From: Thoreauomyces humboldtii
Lineage: Eukaryota > Chytridiomycota > Chytridiomycetes > Spizellomycetales > Powellomycetaceae
DNA length: 29,012 nucleotides
Assembly: GCA_027596035.1 (NCBI GenBank)
Contig: JADGJA010000228.1
Coordinates: forward strand, 1-29,012
Direction of reading: 5' to 3'
Of the stretch, positions 1 through 9,316 are shown one piece after another (positions within the stretch are counted from its first letter, which is position 1; every line of letters starts with the position of its first letter). The notes beneath the pieces are model-generated. The model saw only the letters and a list, made by a program, of their open reading frames with translations, was not told the origin of the DNA and did no database searches. The translations under genes and the position numbers were made by a program.

Positions 1-104
1 CCCCCCCCCCCCCCTTTTTCTCATATTTTTTTATGCCCCCCTTTCGTCTCACCCCCACCCCTTATCATAATTTTTTTTTTTTTCCCCCCAACCCCCCCCC
101 CCCC
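1..104. repeat. Low-complexity C/T homopolymer tract at window edge
   Basis: The first bases are a run of C, then T-rich and C-rich homopolymers that continue to about position 104. No coding signal is believable here. Such runs are common at contig ends, so the base-level sequence may be unreliable. Confidence 0.8.
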
Positions 105-170
105 GCATCTGACATTTGTCTCCCGAGGGAGCCACCGGGTCGCACAAGGCATACGGTTGCTTTACCATCT

Positions 171-280
171 GTCTACAGGGAAGCTAAAGGGTTAGTAGAC
201 CTACAGGGAGAGAGCGGGTTAGTAGACCTACAGGGAAAGAGCGGTTAGTAGACCTACAGGGAAGCAAGAGGTTAGTACTA
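171..280. repeat. Tandem repeat, 26-27 bp unit, about 3.5 copies
   Basis: Three adjacent units begin with gttagtagacctacaggga at 191, 218 and 244 (27, 26 and 27 bp). A degenerate half-copy precedes them from 171, and a truncated copy (gttagtacta) follows at 271. Units differ mainly in their last eight bases. This is a minisatellite with no evident coding role. Confidence 0.85.
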
Positions 281-1930
281 ACCGGAAGGCTAGTACGGGG
301 GAGGGGGAAGCGAAGACAAGTGAAGAGAAACCGAGACGGAAGAGCGAAAAGGCCATGGCCTTTTATAGCGGACGTCCCGTCTGCTGTTCACGCCTTCGCC
401 AGGGCCTTCGCCAAGGCGAGCACAGCCCTTCCGGACTTTGGTTGGTCCCGACGTCCCGAACTCCGTGCGCCTAGTCGGGAAGGGATCCGGCCAGGGGTAT
501 AAGAAAGCGCATGGGATTTCCACGCGCTCCTCTCGAAAAAGTCTGATATGGTTTGTTAGAGAAATGCCACGGAAGACCCCTGTCTAGAACCCATGTAAGT
601 GCCTTTCCGTTGGTAACGTCAAGCTCCACCCGCTCCGTCTGACTAACGTATGATCGGGGGGTCCCGAGTTTACTGATCACGGTGGTTTACCCGGAAGAGC
701 GATCCCGCGGGGTGCTCCTTCACTATTTTCCGAGCCCTCTCGCTAAGGTCCAGGCAGAACGGCTGGATCCTCTCTATAGTTCCAGTCGAAAAATGCGCAG
801 TCGAATGCGAAAGTACGGTGAAAGTGCGAAAGTTGGACCTTCGTAAGCGGTGAACTCGATGAGAGAAAGGTAAACGTCGTGCAGGTCGGGGATAGGAGAG
901 GATGGAATCGAGCGCGGCTATACAGAGTTTTACAGTGCTTGAGGTTACAGTGCTTTAGGAGGATGGTGAGAACTATGTTAGGTCGGACTCGCGGCTTGTG
1001 CTTTCGAGCCAGGGTGGCAAGTGGGCGATGAGTAACATGTTAGCCGTGTTAGCGGGCGTCTTGCGACTGGCCGAGGCGAGAACATGCAGCCCCCCTTGGG
1101 CTCGGAACTCATCGCGGGATGCGTCCAAAATGGGCTGGTTCAAGCGTACTAAGGTGGACTCCTCGCTTTCGCGAGGTTTGGGAAGGACAGGGCGCCACCG
1201 TATCCTTGACCCACATCCGACGTGTTCGGCGAGTCAGTTTGCACGGGACAAACGTTGGGAATTCTAGTTTCTTCCGAAGAAGTACTATTGTCGCCGGTAC
1301 AATTCACGGAACCATAGACTCCGGGGTGTCATTAAACTAAGCCATGGTGTCCGCGGAATGTCAAACACCCCGGACGCTACAGTGAACTAATGGCTCAGTG
1401 GAAGCATACAAAGACCGCTTTGGACCTAACGCTAGACTTCGTCGCTAGCGTTGGGCAGTTCCAGCTTCGCAGTGGCGCGGCGTCTCTCGATCTTTCTGTC
1501 CCGCCCACATGAGAGGAGAAGGACAACAATATCAATGCGTTGAGTTTACGACATTTGAAATCCAGAGAGTGTCATGCCATATGATCCCGCCAACAGCTTC
1601 TTCAAGTACAGATCCTTGTCTTATCAGGCGACCCCTTTCCTTCCGGCGAGATTGCAAAGCTGCCAGCATTGTGATAGCTTCCTCGGATGCGCTATCCGGG
1701 TGCTCCATCCCGTCTCGAGAGCGAAGAAAGCGGAACATCGCCGATTCTGCGAGGCTAACAGGGACGAGACCTGTGCGCTCGTCATCGAAACATCCCGCAA
1801 TTAACATCAGGACGAAGGGCGCTGATGTCTGGCCCTTGTGTCGCTGGAGGGGAGCATTGCCACCGAAGAGGTCGGGATTTTGCTGGTTGTATCAAGAGAG
1901 GCTGGGGAACGATGCTTTCCGCGAGGCTGT
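281..1930. other. Stretch without a recognisable gene
   Basis: Several open frames of 60-171 codons occur on both strands, but none has a domain, a family resemblance or a convincing splice pattern. A TATA-like element (gtataagaaa) lies near 498. The open frames at 998-1340 and 1509-2024 overlap one another in different frames, which is typical of chance openness. Confidence 0.5.
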
Positions 1931-2053
1931 CATGAGAGCGCAGATGACGCAGAAGGTACAGAAGGTATACGCGGCCGTATTCGCGGTGGCTTTCTCTTGG
2001 TCCGGCGTGCGAAACTCCTGGTAGATGCGGCGAAAGTTGGGTATGCCCGCCAT
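1892..2053 (-). CDS. Candidate small membrane protein, 53 aa, unrecognised
   Basis: An ATG at 2053 on the minus strand opens a 53-codon frame ending in TGA. It has a polar, basic N-terminal part (MAGIPNFRRIYQEFRTPDQE) followed by a hydrophobic segment of about 17 residues (TAAYTFCTFCVICALMT) and a short basic tail. This is the layout of a small organelle or ER membrane protein, but I do not recognise the family. It lies head-to-head with the dynamin gene, about 310 bp away. It could be a chance ORF, or the first exon of a longer gene, because minus-strand frames stay open downstream to about 1532. Confidence 0.3.
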   Translation of the reverse strand: MAGIPNFRRIYQEFRTPDQEKATANTAAYTFCTFCVICALMTASRKASFPSLS

Positions 2054-2331
2054 GGTTCCGTTGAGCTATGAGGTATTATCGAAGAAGTCGATACCAAAGA
2101 CGCCTCGCCGGCGTACAATTGATGCGATTAAAATGTCGTAGAGCAGACGCTGAAGGATTAGCAAGAGGGGGTCAAGGTATAAAGGTGGTCGTCTGGAAGT
2201 TCGTCGTGGAACCGAGGCCCGCGCATCTTTTGGTGCTGACGTTTGACGTTTGTGGGTTGCCGCAAACAAACATCCCTCGGCCCCCCCTCTTGCCATCTAT
2301 CTTGTCGGAGTACTTCGGCGACAACGACAAC

Positions 2332-2358
2332 TAGGACGACTAGGACGACCAGGACGAC
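2332..2358. repeat. Three tandem 9-bp repeats before the dynamin start
   Basis: Units taggacgac, taggacgac and caggacgac are adjacent, preceded by gacaacgac. The array ends seven bases before the candidate start codon at 2365, so it would lie in the 5' leader of the dynamin gene. Confidence 0.7.
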
Positions 2359-2364
2359 TCGTGA

Positions 2365-5244
2365 ATGCTCTGGGTTGCTCGCAAAGTCAGCTCTGCAGTC
2401 GTTCACAGCATCCCCTTCGTTCCACACTCAAACCGTTCGACCAGCAGCGAAATCAAGCTCGAACTCGAAAACGAGAGTGAGTTTAACCATGCACTATGTT
2501 TTGGACTGGCGACCTGATGATTGACTCCTATGTCTTGCTTCCAGAGGCGGAACTCGACGCTCCAAGCTATTCGGAAAGTCCGGCGCACACTCCGCTTCGG
2601 GGTCTCACCGGCCTATCTTATACTCCAACTCTGTACGCAATGTCTCAGGCCTCTGCTTCCGCTCCCTCCGGCAGCGGTAGAGCGACTCCTGCAGGAGGGC
2701 GAGCGGGAGAGGGTGCTGTGTATGCTCAGAATGACACTCAGTCCCTGTCAGCCGATGGTTTTCTTCACAGCAGTACATATGCAGCTCGCGCACGACGACT
2801 AGTCACGATGGTGAACACCATGCGAGACGCCGGTGCTCACATGGATTTGGACCTCCCGACTATTGTCATTTGCGGGAATCAGAGCGTCGGCAAGAGTAGC
2901 GTCATCGAGGCGCTCTGTGGCGTTGTGCTTCCCAGGAACGAGGGAACCTGCACCCGCTGTGTGACCGAGGTCCGACTTGCAGAGTACGATAGCACCGGAA
3001 ACCAGGCAGAGTCATGGGTCTGCACGGTCAAACTCCGGTACGAGTATGACTCAGCAGGAAGGCCTTTGAAGGCGGTCAAGGAGACTGCGTTTGGCAAGGA
3101 AACCACCAAGAAGCAGGACGTCGACCTCCTTGTCCGTCGTGCCCAGAAGGCGCTGCTAAACCCCTCGTCCGACCCCAACCGCTATATCTCCTATGCTTTT
3201 GACGACTCGACGTCTTCCGCCCGAGACAATGAGGCAGCGAGCAACGAACTCAAGTTTTGCAAGAACGTCGTCTGCCTTGACATTCGCGGCGCCGGCGTCA
3301 ACCTCACCCTCATCGATCTTCCTGGCATCATTCGAAATGTTGACCGACGAGAAGACTCGCAGTACATCGAACTGGTGCAGGACTTGGTCAAATCCTACAT
3401 TCGAAAAGAACGCGCCATCATCGTTGCAACTATCACGTGCAAGGACGAGATTGACAACCAGGTTGGTCGCATACTCCTGCTTCCAGCGAGGGCACGCTGG
3501 AACTGACTTCATCTTCTTAGGCGATCGTCCATATGGCCAAGGAGGTCGATCCTCATGGAATGCGAACGCTCGGTGTTCTCACGAAACCAGACACCATCGA
3601 AGCGGGAACTCATGACCGCTGGTTACAAATTATGCTTGGTCATCAGTACGCGCTGAAACTGGGTTATTGGATGATCAAGAATCCAACAAAGGCCGATCTC
3701 GACCGTGATATCAGCTTCGATGATGCACGAAAAATGGAAGAGAACTTCTTTTCCGGTCAGCTCCCTTGGTCGACCATCCGGAGACAGCTTGACCGCTTTG
3801 GAATTGACTCTTTGCGCCGAGAGCTTAGCCGGCAGCTGACGATGCTCACCGAGATGTCGATTCCGGATATGCAGAGTCGTACCGAGGAAGCTATTCAAGC
3901 CACAGCCCTCGAGCTGAGCAATTTACCTCCATCACTAGGCGAGAACTCTCGGATAGAGCTACTGCAGATGATGCGACATTTCTGTACCCTTGTTAATTAC
4001 AACATTACCGCGCATCAAGACTTCAAGCATTTCTACCAGCAGATTCGAAAACACTTTGACGCCTTCCGGGAAGCGGTGGCTGCCTCACGTCCTTCCTTCG
4101 CTATGACACATCAAAAAGGTGGTCAGCCCGTCGCTCCCCTTTCCCTCTCCTCATCCATATCATCCTCAATTTCTTCGGTCGTCGGATGGGGCGCCTCAGC
4201 TGCGGGGGACATGCGCCGCGGGACGATTCCTGAAATGCCGAAGCCCGGAAAGGCCGCACCACCACCACCATTACCGGAACACTCCGAGCAACCAGACGTT
4301 CGGAAACCACTCACTGTTGCAGATGTGCGCCGAATTATCGAGGCACAGAAGGGCCGCGAACTTCAGGGCTACTCTGCATACGATGCTTTCACCTATGTGG
4401 TTTCTGTATTCCAGGATGACTGGGCCAAACATGGCCAGATGTGTCTTGCTGCCGTCAACCACGAGCTACATACGCTGGTTGGGAAACTCACCGAAGACGT
4501 CTTTGGACGCTTCGCGAACATGCAAGGCCAAGTCAGGTAAGCAAGGTCCTGACACTTTCACAGACAACGCCGGCTGACCAACCAAACCGTCATCCCAGAT
4601 TCGTGATTCAGGCTTTTCAAAACGAGCTATTCCGGTCCACCGCAGAGGTCGTCAACAACTGCGTGACCATGGAGCGCCGATACCCATTTACCATGGGATC
4701 AGACGAGTTCACCCGTACAAAGTTGAACGCTCTGAACGAGTTCAAGTCGCAGCTCGAGACGGCCCGCACGGGTGTTGGCCTCCACCAAAACTCCACAACC
4801 GCCAGCACCGCCAGTCTCGCTTCCACCGCTACCGCTCACATTCCCATGACGAAGCAGGACACGGTCAACAAGGCGCTGGCCGCCCTGGCCGAGGCAGGTT
4901 TCACCGGTCTGTCGCCAAGAGACCTCACCCGACTCCGAGCAGAAAGTCCAGAGGACGACGAGGTGCTGCACGTCATGGCCGCGTCCCACGCTTACTTTCG
5001 CGTGGCATGTAGAAGGTTCAGCGACAATGTCCCTATGAACGTGGATTTCCACTTTCTTTCGAGATTCGCGGAGATGCTCGAGAAAGAGCTCGTTGCTCGT
5101 CTTGGCATTCTCGAGAAGGACGGCGCTGCCGTCGACTTCATGCTGCAGGAGAACCGGTTCGTAGCGGAACGCCGGCGGGCTTTGGAGGAGCAACGGACCA
5201 GACTGGAAGGCGTTTGGAGAAGCCTGCACGAGTTTGGATTCTGA
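2365..5244 (+). CDS. Dynamin-family large GTPase (Mx-like fungal type)
   Basis: Predicted exons are 2365-2476, 2545-3461, 3521-4536 and 4599-5244, giving 896 aa. All introns are GT-AG of 59-68 nt and the joins keep frame. The GTPase domain shows the P-loop GNQSVGKSS (about 148-156), the switch threonine in EGTCTR, DLPG (about 295) and TKPD (about 364). A stalk region follows. The C-terminal ~95 residues, beginning near DEVLHVMAASHAYFRVA, fit a GTPase effector domain. Dynamins of this type self-assemble and remodel membranes with GTP hydrolysis. No pleckstrin homology domain is visible. Instead a Ser-rich and Pro-rich insert (PPPPLPEH) sits between stalk and effector parts. The start is uncertain: ATGs at 2496 (reading through the first intron) and 2641 are alternatives, and the conserved part begins near 2755. 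Confidence 0.9.
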
Positions 5245-5503
5245 GGGAGACATGTAGCCGAGATAGTCCATACATTAATGGACGTGGGTTGAAGGAGTCG
5301 TGTCAAGTGTTATGCGTAGTGCTTCATTCTTCTCATTTTTTTTCCGTTTTTGAAAGTTCATACATATTCACATAGTGATGTACTGGTCTAGATTCCGTGT
5401 CTCCAAACCTTTGAGCTTTGCGCACTCTTTGGAAAGTGGCCAAAGGAAGACGCTGTCGCTGATCCCAATTGGTACGGGTACGGATACGTGCATGTCTTTC
5501 CAT

Positions 5504-6513
5504 CTACCTGGCCTTTCCAGCGGCCCTGACCACATCCCTGCTCGCGTGGTCGGCTGCGCGGATAGGCTCTGGAACACGACACTTGCAGCACCAGGCTGTG
5601 ATCTCGACCGCTGTACCTATCGACACACGATGACCAGGGGACACAAAAATCGGGTTGACTGAATCATTCGTGGAACGGAGCGCCTGAAGATGACGTCTTC
5701 AGCCCAAGACCTGTGCTCTCCGTCATCGGTTTCTCAACTCACCGCTCCGTAGACTTTTCCGGACGCTCCTGTGATTGGCATCCACGTGCCACCCTTGGTG
5801 AGATTCGCCCTGGAGGACTCCTTCATGCCCGACAAAGTAAGTTTCTCCACTTGCAAAAAGTTCTTTCCCACGCCGATAGCCGGGATGTCTGCAGACACGC
5901 CGACGTGACACGCGAGACCACACATGCGTGGATGCAGGATCCCGTTCCCGTCAATCAAGAGCAGTTGCGGATGGATTTCAGGTCGCAGATTCTTTAGTCT
6001 TGCCAAAAGAGACAGCAGGATGGGCGCCTCCCGAAACGCTAGGTACGACGGGATGTACGGCACGTCGAGGGTCACTGTAGACATATATGTAGTTCTCAGC
6101 GCTGCTGTTCCAGCACCAGAGTTTTTGTGTATAATCCGTGAAGGATACTCCGGGAACACACCTTTCTCGCAATCGGTGTAAACGGTCTTCATCCCAGGTA
6201 CTTCGAGGACGACCACACATCCGATCGCCTGATCCGTGCCTTCAAAGAACGAGACATCCATTCCCGCGATGTATCGAAGGCCTTTCCACACCCCCGCTGC
6301 AGATCCGTAACATCCTCCGGTGAACGACGCTGTCTTTACGACACCGTCTTGAGTGGGAAACGACAGGACCTCAAAATCGAGGTCATCATTGGGATTGATC
6401 TTGAGCCTGAGGTCGTCCTGGATCCTTTCAGAATGAACGTTTAGTCTCAGAGATATGAAGGTGGCACTATTGCGGGCTTACTGGTTCCACTGTTGTAAAA
6501 TGTCGTTGGCCAT
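5504..6513 (-). CDS. ENDOV: Endonuclease V (inosine-specific nuclease)
   Basis: Predicted exons, in transcript order, are 6513-6482, 6424-6345, 6296-6162, 6074-5743 and 5683-5504, giving 252 aa. The metal-binding acidic residues are visible as AGMDVSF (D51), FREAP (E98) and LLIDGNGILHP (D124), close to human ENDOV D52/E100/D126. The strand-separating motif PYIP and the C-terminal SPGHRVS and VPEPIRAAD motifs are present. The family cleaves nucleic acid next to inosine; the eukaryotic enzymes act mainly on RNA. Introns 6297-6344 (48 nt) and 6075-6161 (87 nt) are in-frame, so the DNA reads through them. I infer splicing because removing them restores normal family spacing. The first intron ends in a non-consensus AAG. 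The gene is convergent with the dynamin gene, 259 bp away. Confidence 0.93.
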
Positions 6514-7227
6514 GCAGTAAGTTGGTGTCGACGGGCCGCGAACATACCGGTAACCTGCGGGACCCTAGAAGCCGCTGCCAAATAGAATCAGATGCACAGC
6601 CGGGAGTGGGCAGCTCGTGCGATTTGAACTCGACATTCGAAAACACCTCGAACACACAGGAAACGTTTGCGTGCCATGCATTTATCAGAATAAGACGGAG
6701 GCAAGGTCATCGGTCCGACGGATAATCTACATCAGTTGTTCTTTGTTCTAAAGAATACGGAAATGCTTCTCTTCGGGCAACAGATGCGGTAAAGCGGTAC
6801 ATGTACAGTACAACATGTTTGCTCACTTTCATCCTTCGCATGCAAGCCGATTGAGTTCGAGTCAAGATCCATATGTCCTTGCCTAGGACAAGACCTTCAG
6901 GGACCGAAGTAATACCGTCGGGTCACATCGCCCTTACGTGCCTTTTAGACAGCGGTCGAATGGTATTTTGCGGCCAAACCTGGTACAAAGGTCAGTTTTC
7001 GTCTTGCTTTAGCAGAGACTTGAGATAATGCAGAAGGCCGATAGCATGGCGCTCTTTCGAGTATGTCCGCTTTTCTACCGTCAACTCTGGGTTTTCGGTA
7101 CGTTGCTCAAGAAGCCCGGAGCCACGTAGCCCGGCTCCCTTGCAAAGACCGTCCACTCAATGACTGTAGCAGTCGAACATTGAGACAGGGTATGCCTACT
7201 GACGCTCCTTTGAATAAGCTGCCGGGT

Positions 7228-7279
7228 AGGGGAGGGGAGAGAAAGGAAGGAAAGGGGAAGGGAGAAGGGGAGGGGGGAA
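7228..7279 (+). repeat. Uninterrupted 52-nt polypurine tract
   Basis: Every base from 7228 to 7279 is A or G, with several GGGG runs. It lies about 275-325 bp upstream of the RPL11 start codon. Such tracts can form triplex or quadruplex DNA and exclude nucleosomes. Any role here is inference. Confidence 0.8.
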
Positions 7280-7439
7280 TGACCAAGAGCCGGCAAGGGG
7301 CCGGACGACATGATGGAGAAACACCACGAAAGATGCTCCTTATAGCATTCAGTGCTTATATTAGCATTGGCGGCCTCACGAATCTTATCGCCGTCGTCGC
7401 GAGCTCTTGTGATCTGACGGTGAAGTCGAAGTTGGAAGG

Positions 7440-7452
7440 AAACCCTAACCCT
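7440..7452 (+). promoter_or_regulatory. Telomere-repeat-like box upstream of RPL11
   Basis: The sequence AAACCCTAACCCT contains two telomere-type CCCTAA units about 100 bp before the RPL11 start codon. In several fungi, Tbf1/Rap1-type Myb factors bind such boxes in ribosomal-protein promoters, and plants use similar telo-boxes. The position and sequence fit a ribosomal-protein promoter element. Confidence 0.55.
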
Positions 7453-7553
7453 GATCAACCGCCTGCCCGCCCCCGCCTGCCTGTCCTTTCCCCCCGTTCC
7501 TTAGCACCAAGCGACGCTTCCTGCCCAAGCGATCACGTCGATTATCTTCAGTC

Positions 7554-8653
7554 ATGGTACGTAGCGACGCTCAAGCAGCCATCCCTCCGTTCAACATACC
7601 GACGACGTCGATTTTACTTTGCTGTGGGGGAGGGAACGTCTCTGCAGAAATGGACCGGCCGATGGATGGATGGATGGATGGATACTCGGTTGACGGTGGA
7701 GGGGCATGGTCGCTTTGCATGTCGGTCGTGCAAGTTGGACTGAGGCGTGCCAACTTACTGCTACTGGACGTCGAGACTCTTTTCCATGAAGACCCATGCA
7801 ATGGAGACGACGCTGGATGAGGAAGCAGCCAGACACCGTTCGGAGTTCACGGACTGGTTCTGTGGAGTTCAGAGGACCTGCATTGCACCCAGCCCTTCTA
7901 CGACAATGGGACATGCCACAACAACAGCAACGGCAATGGCGTGGCTGCTCGGACTGGGAGGCAATACAGACGGGATCTCTGCTGGAAAAGCTTGCGCTGG
8001 TCCGGACTGTGAGGAATGGGGACACGACACCAACCCCTCCCTTCTTTCTTTCTCAGACCGAAGAAGCCGGCAAGCAAAACCCCATGCGCGGGCTCCGCCT
8101 CGAGAAGCTCTGCCTCAACATCTGCGTTGGCGAGTCCGGTGACAGGCTCACTCGTGCCGCCAAGGTGCTCGAGCAGCTCACCGGCCAGCAACCCGTCTAC
8201 TCCAAGGCGCGTTACACCGTTCGTACCTTCGGTATCCGTCGTAACGAAAAGATCGCCGTCCACTGCACTGTCCGCGGTCCCAAGGCAGAGGAGATCCTCG
8301 AGCGTGGCCTTAAGGTCCTCGAGTACGAGCTCCGCGCTCGCAACTTCTCGGCCACCGGAAACTTCGGCTTCGGTGTCCAGGAGCACATCGACTTGGGCAT
8401 CAAGTACGACCCCTCCATCGGCATTTACGGCATGGACTTTTACGTTGTCATGGGCCGCCCCGGACACCGTATCGGCCGCAAGAAGCACAAGGCCGGCCGT
8501 GTCGGTGCCCCCCACAAGGTTGACAAGAACGAGACTGTTGAATGGTTCAAGAAGCGAGTAAGTGGATGGCTGAGATTGATCTTTCTGCCATTTGGTAACG
8601 ATACTTACACTCTCGCTCGCCCTCAGTTCGACGGTGTTGTCCTCAACAAGTAA
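7554..8653 (+). CDS. RPL11: 60S ribosomal protein L11 (uL5)
   Basis: Predicted exons are 7554-7556 (the ATG alone), 8057-8557 and 8627-8653, giving 176 aa, the usual length of eukaryotic uL5. The protein runs from [19 protein letters not shown] through [20 protein letters not shown] and [14 protein letters not shown] to FDGVVLNK. uL5 contacts 5S rRNA in the large subunit. Exon 1 is inferred: ATG is followed directly by donor GTACGT, and the acceptor tctcag restores phase 0 just before the expected N-terminus. That intron is 500 nt, against about 45-130 nt for the others here. The second intron is 69 nt. The frame is also open from 7796 through the intron, but that would add 87 residues foreign to the family. 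Reverse-complement openness of this exon reflects strong codon bias for C/G-ending codons. Confidence 0.95.
7661..7683. repeat. (GATG)n microsatellite in the RPL11 intron
   Basis: Five perfect GATG units plus GAT lie inside the long first intron of RPL11. Confidence 0.85.
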
Positions 8654-8692
8654 ACTGTCGTCCCCGCCGCGATTGTTTTTTGATGCCTGTAC

Positions 8693-8698
8693 AATAAA
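8693..8698 (+). terminator. Polyadenylation signal AATAAA of RPL11
   Basis: A canonical AATAAA lies 40 bp after the RPL11 stop codon, followed by A- and T-rich sequence, as expected for a 3' end signal. Confidence 0.65.
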
Positions 8699-9316
8699 AT
8701 CAACAAAAGCTCATCTTGTTGCTTGCTCGTGCTTTCCCGATGTCAACCCGCCCGGATGCTGGGAAACGCAGCTGGAAATGGCGCATGACTCTAGACATGT
8801 GGGTTCGGGGCTTCCGTTGGAACAAAGGAGCAAATGGGCAAGGCATGTTGGGGTGGTATGCTATCCCATTTGATTGATCTGATCTCGCTGCTGCCCCAAG
8901 AATGTCAACCTTCAGCGACGTTTTTACACAGGGTCTGCGTTCCACGTAGGGACTGAGGATTTCGCTGGCCTAGCGTGTCGTCTTCGCTCTTCGTAAGGTA
9001 ACAGGTGATGATTCCTTGCCTTGGGGCTGTACTTGACGAGGAAGGGCAGGAGCCGACCTGAGGCTTTTAAATATAAACTTATTGCCCCGCTTATTGCCCC
9101 GCTCTTCCTCCCTCTCGCCATATCGACTCAGCATGATTTGCAGGATGCGTCTCCTGGATCAGCAGCCTCGGCACCATCCAGTTATTCTGCTTTTTACTAG
9201 TGGGACAAGACATAGTAAATCCCGTATTTTAACGCCAAGGGAAGTCACGGACAATATTTGGAGGACGTAACGATTTACATGTAGCTCTGCCATGCAGGGA
9301 CTGCGCCGTCACACTT
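8699..9316. other. Convergent intergenic region after RPL11
   Basis: No gene is recognised here. It contains an AT-rich stretch (tttaaatataaac near 9065) and a 12-bp direct repeat at 9078-9101. A short open frame at 9082-9270 has no recognisable features. Confidence 0.5.
9078..9101. repeat. Perfect 12-bp direct repeat
   Basis: The unit cttattgccccg occurs twice, directly adjacent, just after a TATA-like sequence (aaatataaac). Confidence 0.85.

Larger units (their letters stand above)
6514..7553. other. Divergent intergenic region, ENDOV and RPL11
   Basis: This kilobase separates the divergent start codons of ENDOV and RPL11 and should hold both promoters. I see the polypurine tract at 7228-7279, a telomere-like box at 7440-7452 and a pyrimidine-rich stretch just before the RPL11 start. 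An open frame of 226 codons starting at 7063 runs across the RPL11 start and intron and looks spurious. Confidence 0.6.

Noticed and set aside
998..1340. Overlapping plus-strand frames of 73 and 89 codons
   Set aside because: No domain, no conserved composition, and they overlap in different frames.
6601..6890. tRNA-like B-box sequences (agttcaaatc on minus, gttcgagtc on plus)
   Set aside because: The flanking bases cannot form a T-arm stem, and no acceptor stem or anticodon arm is found.
7063..7743. 226-codon plus-strand open frame across the RPL11 start
   Set aside because: It overlaps the RPL11 promoter, start codon and intron, consists largely of translated polypurine and GATG repeats, and has no recognisable domain.
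7796..8056. N-terminal extension of RPL11 by reading through the intron
   Set aside because: The 87 extra residues are unlike any uL5 N-terminus, while ATG|GTACGT and tctcag give the expected length and start.
7557..8056. Box C/D snoRNA in the long RPL11 intron
   Set aside because: I searched for RTGATGA and a paired CTGA box; only imperfect matches (ctggatgagg near 7815) occur and no terminal stem is evident.
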